From Desulfonauticus sp. (GTDB lineage Bacteria > Desulfobacterota > Desulfovibrionia > Desulfovibrionales > Desulfonatronovibrionaceae), in assembly GCA_030950395.1 (NCBI GenBank), contig JAUZRP010000163.1, forward strand, positions 1 to 33,288: a DNA stretch of 33,288 bases, written 5' to 3'. Shown here piece after piece: positions 6,544-15,740 of the stretch (its first letter is position 1; each line of letters begins with the position of its first letter). A program made the position numbers and the translations under genes. The notes beneath the pieces were generated by a model. The model was not told where the DNA came from. It was given only the letters and a program-made list of their open reading frames with translations, and made no database searches.

Positions 6544-6805
6544 TCATAAACATTAGAATACCTATGACAATAAAACCTAGGGAGGCAATTTTTTTTATTA
6601 TTTGAGGAGAGATGTAATTGGAGATAAAGGAAGCAAAGACTACTCCTAACAAAGTTACTAAGCAAAGAGCAAGGCTTGCTCCAATAAACACTGTAACAGG
6701 CTTTTGAGTTTTGGCAGTAAGCATAACACAGGCTAATTGGGTTTTGTCCCCAAGCTCTGCCAAAAAAAGAGTGAAAAATGTGGTTATAAGAAGTTTTAGA
6801 TCCAT
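6533..6805 (-). CDS. Half-size GDT1/UPF0016 membrane transporter
   Basis: A 90-residue, three-helix membrane protein with the E-x-G-D-K-T signature (ELGDKTQL at about residues 16-23) of the UPF0016/TMEM165/GDT1 family, which moves Mn2+ or Ca2+ against protons. Full-length members have two such domains in inverted orientation, so a single-domain protein must pair with itself or with a second half-size copy. No second copy is in the window. The start is supported by AGAGAT 4 bases upstream and by the first helix. Bacterial homologues often export manganese and may sit under a Mn2+ riboswitch; I looked for the yybP-ykoY fold in the 340 bases upstream and did not find it. The stop codon lies inside dispersed repeat copy A. 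Confidence 0.88.
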   Translation of the reverse strand: MDLKLLITTFFTLFLAELGDKTQLACVMLTAKTQKPVTVFIGASLALCLVTLLGVVFASFISNYISPQIIKKIASLGFIVIGILMFMNKM

Positions 6806-7105
6806 TTTTATCTCTTGCTTGTTAAGCTTACAGGATTAAGCGCTATTTTAATGTTGATTTGTAAAAAATCCTATTAGTTAAAATGAAGCAACATCTTGCT
6901 GGTTTATAATCTATTCAGTTTTAAGTTTCAAGTTTTTTGAGATCGTTTGATGTAAAAAAACATTGGAACGCATTAATAATTGATAAATTAGTTTGCTATG
7001 TTAATAGTAACTAGCTAGCATTCTCACGTTTAATTGCTTTAGTAAAACAAACCTATTAACTATTACTTTTGGGTGGGCTAGCCTCGTATTCTTAAAATTT
7101 TTGTC
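6806..7105. other. Gene-free region between GDT1 (minus) and tRNA-Arg (plus)
   Basis: About 300 bases without an open frame worth calling. They hold a hairpin-prone AGCAACATCTTGCT (6888-6901), whose right side resembles the GCTGGTT-TATAAT block of the dispersed element, a CTAGCTAG palindrome near 7012-7019 and a GGCTAGCC palindrome near 7076-7083. Both promoters, for the minus gene and for the tRNA, must lie here or just right of it. Confidence 0.5.
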
Positions 7106-7135
7106 TTGACAAGAATTTTTAATCCTGGATAAGCT
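7106..7135 (+). promoter_or_regulatory. Likely sigma-70 promoter of tRNA-Arg
   Basis: A perfect TTGACA (7106-7111) is followed after 18 bases by TAAGCT (7130-7135), which is a weak -10. Transcription would begin a few bases before the mature tRNA 5' end at 7146. The -35 box is strong; the -10 is the uncertain part. Confidence 0.5.
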
Positions 7136-7145
7136 AATTTTTTGC

Positions 7146-7222
<77 letters not shown>

Positions 7223-7319
7223 AAGTTATGTGGTGAAACTGGTCTCTTTTATTTTCCTAGTTGCAATTTTGGGACACGTAATTAGTTTTTATATTTTACA
7301 TAAATTTTCTGATTATTTT

Positions 7320-7816
<497 letters not shown>

Positions 7817-7820
<4 letters not shown>

Positions 7821-9034
7821 ATAAATTGATAAGCATTTTCACTATGCTCACTTAGATCTAATCCAGTTTCTTCATCTTCATTATTAACCCTTAGTCCAAG
7901 CAAAGCGTTAATAAACTTTAAGATAATATAAGAAATTAGAAATGAAAAAAGACAAGTTGCGACTATGGAAACGAATTGGATCCACAATTGAGATGGATTT
8001 CCAAAGAACAATCCATTTGCACCATTAGGATTAATTATCTTGCTGGCAAATAGGCCGGTGGCAAGCGCTCCCCAAACACCACCTAAACCGTGGATACCAA
8101 CTACATCCAAAGCATCATCATAACCTAGTTTAGATTTTAAGATTACTCCATAAAAACAGAGAACTCCTGCTATTAGACCTATGAATAAAGCGGAAATAGG
8201 ACCCACAAATCCTGCTGCAGGAGTAATAGCTACAAGGCCAGCTACAGCTCCACTGGCTAAACCTAAAGTCGTAGGTTTACCGTGATATCTCCATTCTATC
8301 AATAGCCAGCTAAGTGCTGCTGTGGCAGCAGCTATGTGAGTAGTTATAAAGGCATTTACAGCTATTTGGTTTATAGCTAAGGCACTACCGGCATTAAAAC
8401 CAAACCAACCAAACCAAAGAATAGCAGCCCCAGTTAAAGTCATGGGCAAATTGTGAGGAAGAAAAGATCTTTTACCAAATCCATTCCTTTTACCAATGGC
8501 TAAAACAGTTGCCAGAGCAGCGCTTCCAGAGCTTATATGAACCACTGCTCCTCCAGCAAAATCTAAGGCTCCCATTTTTCCCATCCAACCACCTCCCCAG
8601 ACCCAATGGCATAGAGGACAATAGACAAAAGTTGACCAGAGGATAATAAACAGTAAAAATGCACTAAATTTCATTCTTTCTGCAAATGCCCCTGTAATGA
8701 GCGCTGGGGTTATTATGGCAAACATACATTGAAAGAGCATGAAAGCTAGATGAGGAATAGTCGGCGCATATTTACTTGGTTGAAAACCTACTTGTTTTAG
8801 ACCAATGAAGTCTAGACCCCCAATAAGTCCACCTATGTCTTTTCCAAAAGAAAGAGAGTAACCCCATAGGATCCAGATAACAGTAATGACTCCTAAACAG
8901 ACAAAACTTTGCATAATTGTGTTTAAGACATTTTTGGTTCTGGTCATACCTCCGTAAAAAAGGGCTAACCCTGGAGTCATAAATAAGACCAGCGCTGTTG
9001 AGATCAAAATAAAAGTAGTATCCGCTTGATTCAT
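7817..9034 (-). CDS. amtB: Ammonium transporter AmtB
   Basis: A 405-residue Amt/Mep/Rh channel with about eleven membrane segments. Family blocks include MTPGLALFYGGMTRTKNVLNT near the start, DFAGGAVVHISSGSAAL with the first pore histidine, FGWFGFNAGSAL, and GIHGLGGVWGALATGLFA with the second pore histidine. It carries ammonium or ammonia inward and is gated by the PII protein encoded next. The start has GGAGG 8 bases upstream, and a sigma-54-type promoter lies about 43-58 bases before the ATG, fitting nitrogen-starvation control. There is no cleavable signal peptide: the mature-like N-terminus begins directly with helix 1, as in many bacterial Amts outside enterics. Confidence 0.97.
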
Positions 9035-9076
9035 AAAATTTTCCTCCTATGAATTTAATTTTATAATTTTATGCAT

Positions 9077-9092
9077 TGCAAATGTTGTGCTA
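9077..9092 (-). promoter_or_regulatory. Probable sigma-54 promoter of amtB-glnK
   Basis: On the minus strand the sequence reads TAGCACA-ACAT-TTGCA, against the consensus TGGCACG-N4-TTGCA. The -12 element is perfect and the spacing exact; the -24 element has A in place of the first G. Transcription would start near 9066, about 30 bases before the amtB ATG. The location upstream of an ammonium transporter supports it. Confidence 0.55.
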
Positions 9093-9546
9093 AAGAAAAA
9101 TATGTAATTATAACAGTAAGTTATATTAAGTTATATTTTTTTTAGAGTTTTATTTTGTGACAAATCAGATAAGAATAATTTTTAAAATTACAAAATTGTA
9201 AAATATATAGCTATTTCTTTAACAATTTAAGTAAAGGAAGGAGGATTTGGTTTGTTTTATTGATATTTTTGTAAATATTTATTGGTGAACGAAAAGAAGG
9301 AAAGAGTATAGAAGATTTAAAATTTAAGAAAGAATTAGATTGTTAATGGGACTGGCCTATAAATTTTTGGTTTATTTTCTATTTAATTTGGTTTATATTC
9401 TTTAACCTTAGTTTGAATTATGGCTGATGTCTTAAGCATAGTTTGAGGAATTAGTAATGTTTCTTATTGATTACAAATTGGTTTGGAGGTTAAACGGCTT
9501 TGTACGTAACGCTTAGATTTTATACAAAATTGGAGGAAAAGTATCG
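9093..9546. other. Long AT-rich spacer between amtB and the aminotransferase gene
   Basis: About 450 bases with no supportable gene. Nearest amtB there should be enhancer sites for a sigma-54 activator, but I saw no clear palindrome. AAGGAAGGAGG (about 9234-9244) looks like a ribosome site but no reading frame of length follows it. An ATG at 9346 opens a 19-codon hydrophobic frame without a good ribosome site, which I do not call. Confidence 0.4.
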
Positions 9547-10680
9547 TTGATCCCTTTTAATAAAGCAGCTTATTTAGGAAGTGAGCAAAAATATATTTTA
9601 GAATCTATAACCAGCCATCGTATTTCTGGAGATAATAAGTTTACTAAGCTTTGTGAAAAATGGTTTGAAACTAATCTTCCCTGCAAGAAATCTTTTCTTA
9701 CTACTTCTTGCACGCACTCTCTAGAAATGTCGGGGCTGTTGGCCAACATACAGTCAGGGGATGAGGTTATAATGCCTTCGTTTACTTTTGTTTCTACGGC
9801 CAATGCTTTTGTTTTAAGGGGGGCAAAGATAATTTTTGTGGATATAAGACCTGATACTCTAAATATAGATGAACAGAAAATAGAACAGGCCATAACCAAT
9901 AAGACAAAAGTTATTGTGGTAGTTCATTATGCTGGAGTTTCTTGTGAAATGGATAAGATTATGGAACTTGCTCAAGCATATAAATTGATCGTTATTGAAG
10001 ATGCAGCGCAGGCTATTATGAGCAAATATAAAGGTAAAGCTCTTGGCACTATAGGGCATTTAGGAGCATTTAGTTTTCACGAAACTAAAAATATAACTTC
10101 AGCAGGAGAAGGGGGACTTTTAATTGTAAATGAAGATAATTTTATAGAACGAGCCGAAATTCTTCGGGAGAAAGGGACTAATAGGGCAAAGTTTTTTAGA
10201 GGAGAAATAGACAAATATACTTGGGTGGATCTTGGCAGTAGTTATTTATTAAATGATGTTAGTGCCGCTTATTTGTGGGCGCAATTAGAAAAAATTGATG
10301 AAATTATAACTAATAGATTTAGAAATTGGAATTTATATTATCAAAATTTATCCTGTTTAGCAGATAAGGGATATATTTCTCTTCCCTACATTCCTTCTAG
10401 TTGTGAACATAATGCCCATATTTTTTATATAAAAGTAAAAGATTTAAAAACAAGAAACCACTTGTTGACTTTTTTAAAAGAAAAAGGTGTAATAGCTACT
10501 TTTCACTATGTACCCTTACATTCATCTCCTGCAGGAAAAAAATTTGGAGAATTTAGAGGTGAAGATCTTTTTACTACTAGAGAAAGTGAAAGATTAGTTA
10601 GATTGCCTTTGTATTATAATATGCCAGAAGAATATGTGTATAGAGTTTGTGAATTGTTAAGGAAGTTTTTTACATCTTAA
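9547..10680 (+). CDS. wecE: dTDP-4-amino-4,6-dideoxygalactose transaminase (WecE/RffA-like)
   Basis: A 377-residue DegT/DnrJ/EryC1/StrS aminotransferase. It matches WecE closely all along: MIPFNKAAYLGSEQ start, EVIMPSFTFVSTANAFVLRG, the PLP region EDAAQAIMSKYKG, and FSFHETKN with the Schiff-base lysine at K181, then REKGTNRAKFFRGEIDKYTW. The enzyme converts dTDP-4-keto-6-deoxy-glucose to dTDP-Fuc4N with glutamate as donor; that sugar goes into enterobacterial common antigen or O-antigen-type glycans. The start is TTG, with GGAGG 10 bases upstream. No dTDP-sugar synthesis gene and no acetyltransferase lies beside it, so it is an orphan here, though LPS glycosyltransferases are encoded nearby on the other strand. 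The family assignment is firm; the exact substrate is inferred. Confidence 0.88.
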   Translation: MIPFNKAAYLGSEQKYILESITSHRISGDNKFTKLCEKWFETNLPCKKSFLTTSCTHSLEMSGLLANIQSGDEVIMPSFTFVSTANAFVLRGAKIIFVDIRPDTLNIDEQKIEQAITNKTKVIVVVHYAGVSCEMDKIMELAQAYKLIVIEDAAQAIMSKYKGKALGTIGHLGAFSFHETKNITSAGEGGLLIVNEDNFIERAEILREKGTNRAKFFRGEIDKYTWVDLGSSYLLNDVSAAYLWAQLEKIDEIITNRFRNWNLYYQNLSCLADKGYISLPYIPSSCEHNAHIFYIKVKDLKTRNHLLTFLKEKGVIATFHYVPLHSSPAGKKFGEFRGEDLFTTRESERLVRLPLYYNMPEEYVYRVCELLRKFFTS

Positions 10681-10847
10681 AATTGTTGGCTAAACTGAGC
10701 ATTTAATTAAAAATTAAAAGCAGTATTGATAATAACAGGATTGAAATACTGTCTTACTAACTCCAACGTAAGGGGATAGATTTTGTTTTTGGTTATTTTC
10801 TGAATTTAACAAGGCCAAAAAGTTTGGGTAAATAGTGTTTATAGAAT

Positions 10848-10948
10848 TCAGTTGCAAAACTTGTTTTAGGTAGTTAGATATAGCTTCAATAAAAAAATAA
10901 TAATTTAAGCTGGTTATAATATTTTAGTTTTTTGTTGTCACATCTTTA
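10848..10948 (-). repeat. Dispersed intergenic element, copy C
   Basis: About 100 bp, shorter than copies A and B but with the same blocks: CAGTTGCAAAAC, TTAGATATAGC, TTCAATAA, AATAATTTAAGCTGGTTATAAT and CACATCTTTAT. It ends at the stop codon of the minus-strand glycosyltransferase. The 170 bases between it and the end of the aminotransferase gene hold nothing I recognise. Confidence 0.6.
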
Positions 10949-11713
10949 TATTTTATTTTCGTTTAATTTTAATTCTAGTACTCTAATATACTTGTGAAAG
11001 CCGTAAAAAAAAGCGTGTAAAGCCAGGATAAATCCTGCTCGCCCATCTAAAAAACCCAGTTTTAAAAAGTAAATTTTTATAAATCTGGCCAATCCGTGCC
11101 CTAGAGCTTTGCTAAGACTGGAAGTTTTGTTATTTTGGATTAATTCTTTTGCAGCAATTTGAGTGTAGTAGTTAATTTTGTCTAGGTGTTGGGAGAGATT
11201 TTCGTATGGATAATGAATAATTTCGTAAGGTATTTTTTGAGTGGTACCGTTTAGAGAAAAGTGCCAGTGAGGACCAGAGGTCGTAACTTTAATTTTGGAC
11301 AATTTAAATATTCTTAAGAGATAATCAGGATACCATCCACAATGTTTTAAAAAGCGATCAAAATAAAAAGATTTTCTTCGACAATAAAATCCATCGTATT
11401 TTATATAGGGTGAGGACAATTGTTTCTGAATGTAGTGTTGTAGTTGGGGAGATAATATTTCATCTTGATCTAAATTTATAACCCAGGGAGTAGTAATGTG
11501 TTGGAAAGCAAAGTTGAATTGACTGGCTGGACCTTCCCATGGATTTATAATAACCTTTGCCCCGTATTCTTTTGCAATTTGCACAGTATGATCTTGACTA
11601 TTAGAGTCTATAACCAGAACTTCTTTACAAAAAGAAAGACTTTCCAGAGTTTTTTTTAATAATTTTTCACCATTGTAGGTTAGGACTAAGCCTGTAGCAT
11701 TAATTTTATTCAT
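10946..11713 (-). CDS. Family 2 glycosyltransferase, WaaE-like (LPS core)
   Basis: A 255-residue GT-A glycosyltransferase of family 2. ATGLVLTYNGEKLLKKTLES and VLVIDSNSQDHTVQIA bind the nucleotide sugar, and NLDQDEIL (D82, D84, E85) supplies the metal-binding DxD and the following acidic residue. The RRKSFYFDRFLKHCGWYPDY and SGPHWHFSLNG segments are those of WaaE/KdtX, a beta-1,4-glucosyltransferase acting on heptose I of the LPS inner core. It has no membrane signal, but the C-terminal 50 residues are hydrophobic and aromatic, suiting a membrane-associated enzyme. It is the last gene of a three-gene minus-strand run after tmk (36-base gap). Its stop codon overlaps dispersed repeat copy C. 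Sugar specificity is inferred. Confidence 0.88.
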   Translation of the reverse strand: MNKINATGLVLTYNGEKLLKKTLESLSFCKEVLVIDSNSQDHTVQIAKEYGAKVIINPWEGPASQFNFAFQHITTPWVINLDQDEILSPQLQHYIQKQLSSPYIKYDGFYCRRKSFYFDRFLKHCGWYPDYLLRIFKLSKIKVTTSGPHWHFSLNGTTQKIPYEIIHYPYENLSQHLDKINYYTQIAAKELIQNNKTSSLSKALGHGLARFIKIYFLKLGFLDGRAGFILALHAFFYGFHKYIRVLELKLNENKI

Positions 11714-11749
11714 ATTGTAAGTCCTAAAAAATACCTTGTTGGAATTTTT

Positions 11750-12385
11750 TTAAATTTCTAAACGGTTTTTAAGAGCTAGCAGTATTTCTTGAAATACTTG
11801 TTCTGGGCTATTTTCTCCGTTAATAACTACTATTCTATCTTTATTTAGAGCAGCCCAGGTAAGATAACCTTCTCTTATTTTTGTATGAAATTCCAGGCTT
11901 TCTGCCTCAAATCTACCTTCTTCTCTGGCAGTTTTATTGTTTAAATTTCTTGCCAGAGCTCGTTTTAAACCAATTTCTACAGGCAAATCCAGCAAAATAG
12001 TTAAGTCAGGACATAGCTTGTTGGTGGCCAGTTCGTTTAATAAATGAATTACGTTAGGATCAATATCTCTGCCATATCCTTGATAGACCACTGTAGAATC
12101 GATATATCGGTCTGAAATAACGACTTTATTTTCTTTTAAGGCAGGTTTTATTATAGTATGCACGTGTTGAGAACGATCGGCTAAATACAGGAAAAGTTCT
12201 GTTTCTTTGGTTATGTCTTGATTTTCCATAGACAGTAAAATTTTGCGAAGAGTAGTTCCTAGTTTGCTTCCACCTGGTTCTCTGGTTAAAAGCACAGAAT
12301 AATTTTTTTGTTCTAAAAATTCTTTTAACTTTTTAGCCTGCGTAGACTTGCCACAACCTTCTATCCCTTCAAAGGTAATAAACAT
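11750..12385 (-). CDS. tmk: Thymidylate kinase
   Basis: A 211-residue TMP kinase. The P-loop is [11 protein letters not shown] (residues 5-15), followed by [20 protein letters not shown], which contacts dTMP, and [15 protein letters not shown], the DRY/H motif. [18 protein letters not shown] leads into the LID region. The enzyme phosphorylates dTMP to dTDP for DNA synthesis, and in this genome also feeds dTDP-sugars. Its first 25 bases overlap the end of the YhaM-like gene, so the two are translationally coupled. GAGGG just upstream serves as the ribosome site inside that gene. Confidence 0.97.
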   Translation of the reverse strand: MFITFEGIEGCGKSTQAKKLKEFLEQKNYSVLLTREPGGSKLGTTLRKILLSMENQDITKETELFLYLADRSQHVHTIIKPALKENKVVISDRYIDSTVVYQGYGRDIDPNVIHLLNELATNKLCPDLTILLDLPVEIGLKRALARNLNNKTAREEGRFEAESLEFHTKIREGYLTWAALNKDRIVVINGENSPEQVFQEILLALKNRLEI

Positions 12386-13392
12386 TGGTTAACCCTCTTT
12401 TTGTTAGAAGTTAAAGTTTTTTTTTCACAAGGTGTCTTGGGTGGTGTATATACTGAGGTCCCTAGAGCGTGATTATACTCTGACCAACAGGAGTCATTAT
12501 CATCTAAATTTGTTTTTGACAATGATTGCATGATGTTGATTTTTGCATCAATATTATCTGCAAAGTGTAGCAGTAGAGCTTCTAGAGTCTGGGGTTTTTT
12601 GGGAGAGCCAAATTCTAATTCTCCGTGATGGGTAAGGATAATGTGTTTTAGGTGTAAAATGAGGTCAGGTTCATCCTGTTCATATTTTTTTAACAAGGGC
12701 TGTAATTTTTCCAGGCCTAAAAAAATATGTCCCACTAATTGACCTGCATTGGTATAGCTTCTATCTATTGAAGTAGATATTTCATAGGCTTTTCCCAGAT
12801 CGTGTAGGGCAGCTGCCAAAAGCAAAATTTCTCTGTCTATAAAAGGATATATTTCAGAAAATCTTAAACACAGCTTACACACCCCCAAAGTATGCTCCAA
12901 AAGACCACCTATGTAGGCGTGATGGATTTTTTTACCTCCTGGAGCAGTTAGAAGGCGTTGTTCTATTTCTTTATCAAAAAAGACTTTTTTAAAGATTTTT
13001 CTCCACAAAGAAAATTTTAGTTCTGCGTCTAGAAGATGTCTCAATTCTTTTAGTAATTGTTCTGGAGGAGTTTTAGAGCTTGGCAGAAATTCTATTAAAA
13101 CAATTTCTTTTTCCGGGACAAAGGTTAGAGTTTCGATATTGATTTGAAGTTGTTGCTTAAATTCGTGCACTTGTCCTTTTATGTGAACAAATTGTCCGTT
13201 TTTTATATGCGGATAATTGTGAGAGGCAGGACTCCAGATGCGAGCAGGAATCTGGCCTGTTTTGTCCTGTAAAATTAGATTCCAAAAAGGTCCGTTTTGG
13301 GCTTGAGCCTTTTGGGCAGAAATGACCACGAATAATTCTTCTACTTGATCTAAATTTTTTAAGTCCTGAACATAGATTTTTTTTTGTTTCAT
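12361..13392 (-). CDS. YhaM-like OB-fold and HD-domain 3'-5' exoribonuclease
   Basis: A 343-residue protein with two domains. Residues about 10-95 form an OB fold of the nucleic-acid-binding anti-codon type ([18 protein letters not shown], then [11 protein letters not shown]). Residues about 155-300 form an HD metal domain: [14 protein letters not shown] (H157, H167), HDLGK with H197 and D198, [12 protein letters not shown], and a late aspartate in [11 protein letters not shown]. This order is that of YhaM/CBF1, a 3'-5' exonuclease acting on RNA and single-stranded DNA with Mn2+ or Co2+. The last 45 residues are polar and not conserved. It heads the run YhaM-like, tmk, glycosyltransferase and is divergent from surE across 157 AT-rich bases that must hold both promoters. 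Confidence 0.88.
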   Translation of the reverse strand: MKQKKIYVQDLKNLDQVEELFVVISAQKAQAQNGPFWNLILQDKTGQIPARIWSPASHNYPHIKNGQFVHIKGQVHEFKQQLQINIETLTFVPEKEIVLIEFLPSSKTPPEQLLKELRHLLDAELKFSLWRKIFKKVFFDKEIEQRLLTAPGGKKIHHAYIGGLLEHTLGVCKLCLRFSEIYPFIDREILLLAAALHDLGKAYEISTSIDRSYTNAGQLVGHIFLGLEKLQPLLKKYEQDEPDLILHLKHIILTHHGELEFGSPKKPQTLEALLLHFADNIDAKINIMQSLSKTNLDDNDSCWSEYNHALGTSVYTPPKTPCEKKTLTSNKKRVNQCLLPLKG

Positions 13393-13549
13393 TTGAGTTG
13401 CCTATTTTTTAAGACTAACATAAATAAGCTTTTAGCTATTTTGGACTATGACCTAAAATAACAAATTTAAAAAAGGTTTGTTAAAAGCGCAAGGTTTTAT
13501 TTGTCCATAAAATTAGTTAAGTTAAAAAATTCTCTCAAAGGAGTGAGCA

Positions 13550-14311
13550 ATGCTGGTATTATTAACCAATGACGACGGTATTCAAGCCATAGGCTTGCGG
13601 TCCTTATATTGGGCCTTAAAAAGTCAGGGACACGAAGTGGAAGTTATTGCCCCTCTAACAGAGCAAAGTGCAGTGGGGCATGCTATAACTATGTTTTCTC
13701 CCATTCGAGCTAAAAGTATAAAAGAAAATGGTTTTCAGGGTATTGGCATTTTGGGTACTCCTGTGGATTGCGTTAAATGGGCCTTAACTACTCATTTTAA
13801 AAATGGTTTTCCTGATCTGGTTATATCTGGTATTAATAATGGAGCCAACGTAGGAGTAGATGTGCTTTATTCTGGCACTGTGTCTGCTGCGACAGAAGGT
13901 GCTCTTTTGGGTTTACCTGCTTTGGCAGTGTCGATTGATAATTTTACCCCTACCAGGCTCCAAAGAGAAGCTACCTGGTTGGTGACAGAGTTTTTACCTA
14001 AAATAGACTGGAGTAAGTTAACTAAAAGAATAGTGTTGAATTTGAATTTTCCTAGTTGTGGCCTAGAAGCCTCAAAAGGATTGAAAATTTGTGCTCAAAC
14101 TGATGCTGTTTATAGGGATAGATACGAACAAAGATTTGATCCCAGAGGACGCACTTATTATTGGCTTACAGGGGAAATACCTCAGGAAGAAGTGAAAGTG
14201 GGTACGGATAGGGATTTACTGTCTAAGGGATATATTACTTTAACTCCCCTACATTTTCGTTTAACAAATGAAAAATTAATTGAAAATAATCAAGAATGGT
14301 GTAAGTTATAA
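13550..14311 (+). CDS. surE: 5'/3'-nucleotidase SurE
   Basis: A 253-residue SurE protein. The metal site begins at once with TNDDG (D8, D9), continues with S40 in LTEQSAVGHAIT, and ends with an asparagine in SGINNGANVGVDVLYSGTV. TPVDCVKWAL and SAATEGALLGLPALAVS are family blocks. SurE removes phosphate from nucleoside 5'- and 3'-monophosphates and from short polyphosphate, and is tied to stationary-phase survival. It has a strong ribosome site, AAGGAG, 7 bases before the ATG. The gap gene follows after 31 bases in the same direction, so the two probably share a message ending at the terminator near 15.38 kb. Confidence 0.96.
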   Translation: MLVLLTNDDGIQAIGLRSLYWALKSQGHEVEVIAPLTEQSAVGHAITMFSPIRAKSIKENGFQGIGILGTPVDCVKWALTTHFKNGFPDLVISGINNGANVGVDVLYSGTVSAATEGALLGLPALAVSIDNFTPTRLQREATWLVTEFLPKIDWSKLTKRIVLNLNFPSCGLEASKGLKICAQTDAVYRDRYEQRFDPRGRTYYWLTGEIPQEEVKVGTDRDLLSKGYITLTPLHFRLTNEKLIENNQEWCKL

Positions 14312-14342
14312 TTATTGATAAAAAAGAGGTAAGGAGGGAATT

Positions 14343-15341
14343 ATGGCAATTAAAGTAGGGCTAAATGGATTTGGGCGTATCGGCAGGTATTTGACCAGAC
14401 TTTTAAAAGACAGGAAAGAATATGACTTGGTTGTTGTAAATGCCAGAGCCGATAATTATTCTCTGGCCTATCTCTTAAAATATGATTCTGTTCACGGTAC
14501 TTTTAATGCGGACATCAAACCCAATGAGGAGGGTTTTTTATACGAAGGAAAACAGGTCTATGTTACTAGAAAATCTCCTGGTGAATGGGAATGGGGTAAA
14601 TTTGACGTAGATTTATTAATAGAAAGCACCGGCAAATTTAGAGATAGAGACTCTTGTGAAAAACATTTGGCTTGTGGAGCTAAAAAAGTGTTAATTAGTG
14701 CTCCAGGTAAAGATCCTGACGTGACTATTGTAGTTGGAGTTAATGATGCTAATTTAAAACCAGAGCATAAAATTATTTCCAATGCCTCTTGCACTACCAA
14801 TTGTCTTGCTCCTGTAGCCAAGGTTTTGCATGAAAATTTTAAAATAAAGCATGGTATTATGACTACTATCCATTCTTATACCATGAGTCAGAGAATTTTG
14901 GATGGTACCCACAAAGATTTGCGACGAGCCAGAGCTGCAGCTATGTCTATGATACCCACCACTACAGGTGCTGCCAAGGCAGTAACAGAAGTAGTGCCTG
15001 AATTAAAAGGTAAATTGGATGGCATGGCCGTTAGAGTTCCTACCCCTAATGTGTCTCTAGTAGATCTGGTGGTAGAATTAGAAAAATCTACCAGTGCAGA
15101 AGAAATTAATTCTGCTCTCAAGAAGGCATCTTGTGGATATTTAAAAGATATTATGGGATATACTGAAGAGCCGTTGGTGTCTGTTGATTTTAATGGTTCT
15201 ACCTTTGGCGGAGTAGTAGATGCCTTATCCACTACAGTTATTGATGGCACTTTGGCCAAAGTGTTAATTTGGTACGATAATGAAGCAGGTTTTACTAATC
15301 AATTGTTAAGACTTATGGATAGAGTATCTCAATTGTTGTAA
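14343..15341 (+). CDS. gap: Glyceraldehyde-3-phosphate dehydrogenase
   Basis: A 332-residue type I GAPDH. The nucleotide fold opens with NGFGRIGR (residues 8-15). The catalytic cysteine is C150 in SNASCTTNC, and its histidine partner is in TTIHSYTMSQ. WYDNEAGFTNQLLRL closes the protein. The enzyme oxidises glyceraldehyde-3-phosphate to 1,3-bisphosphoglycerate in glycolysis or runs backwards in gluconeogenesis. After the second beta strand the sequence reads VVVNARADNYS; strictly NAD-dependent enzymes usually have an aspartate right after the asparagine, where this has Ala-Arg. That may relax the preference towards NADP. The ribosome site AGGAGG is excellent. It is the last gene before a strong terminator. 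Confidence 0.96.
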   Translation: MAIKVGLNGFGRIGRYLTRLLKDRKEYDLVVVNARADNYSLAYLLKYDSVHGTFNADIKPNEEGFLYEGKQVYVTRKSPGEWEWGKFDVDLLIESTGKFRDRDSCEKHLACGAKKVLISAPGKDPDVTIVVGVNDANLKPEHKIISNASCTTNCLAPVAKVLHENFKIKHGIMTTIHSYTMSQRILDGTHKDLRRARAAAMSMIPTTTGAAKAVTEVVPELKGKLDGMAVRVPTPNVSLVDLVVELEKSTSAEEINSALKKASCGYLKDIMGYTEEPLVSVDFNGSTFGGVVDALSTTVIDGTLAKVLIWYDNEAGFTNQLLRLMDRVSQLL

Positions 15342-15350
15342 TCTCATCCC

Positions 15351-15396
15351 AAAAACGTCCGTCCAAAGTTTTTTTTTGGTACGGACGTTTTTTGTT
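15351..15396 (+). terminator. Rho-independent terminator of surE-gap
   Basis: AAAAACGTCCGT with CCAAA pairs with TTTGG and ACGGACGTTTTT across a T-rich loop, with a one-base bulge. The downstream arm runs into TTTTTT. It sits 9 bases after the gap stop codon. The upstream arm begins with AAAAA, so it could work weakly in the other direction too. Confidence 0.88.
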
Positions 15397-15430
15397 CTTG
15401 TTGTCCTTTTATATTTACAAAAACACTAAA

Positions 15431-15505
15431 CGTATCGCCCGCCCATCGTCCAATAAACAATTACAAATAACCAATCACTAATTACTAATTACAAATTACC
15501 AACTT
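15431..15505. repeat. Heptamer array, C-led and AT-rich on +
   Basis: Phase-locked 7-mers from 15450: CCAATAA, ACAATTA, CAAATAA, CCAATCA, CTAATTA, CTAATTA, CAAATTA, CCAACTT. Just before it are CGTATCG and CCCATCG units out of phase by a base or two. It lies between the gap terminator and the TauE promoter. The next 170 bases, to the promoter, are AT-rich and featureless. Confidence 0.8.
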
Positions 15506-15675
15506 TTTTGTTTCAAATAGAACCATTTTGTAGTAAATAGTTTTATTTTTAAACAATTATTGATTTAAGTTTCAAATTGGACAAATATCGTCAATTTTTA
15601 GTTTACGACAAGCTTGCTAGATGTTAATTTTTTTTTATTTCTATATTTTTTTAGTTACAAGTTGGAAATAAATTC

Positions 15676-15704
15676 TTGACATAAAATTCACAAACAAATA
15701 AAAG
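15676..15704 (+). promoter_or_regulatory. Likely promoter of the TauE-type exporter pair
   Basis: TTGACA (15676-15681), 17 bases, then TAAAAG (15699-15704). The -35 is perfect and the spacing ideal; the -10 matches the consensus only partly. The start codon lies about 30 bases beyond the expected transcription start. Confidence 0.5.
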
Positions 15705-15740
15705 ATAAGTGTTGCATAATTTAACACAAGGAGTCGGGCT

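Noticed and set aside
6806-7105. yybP-ykoY manganese riboswitch ahead of the GDT1 gene
   Set aside because: The conserved loop sequences are not seen on the minus strand. A covariance search would be needed to exclude it fully.
9346-9405. 19-codon hydrophobic frame in the amtB-wecE spacer
   Set aside because: Very short, without a good ribosome site, and in sequence so T-rich that such frames arise by chance.
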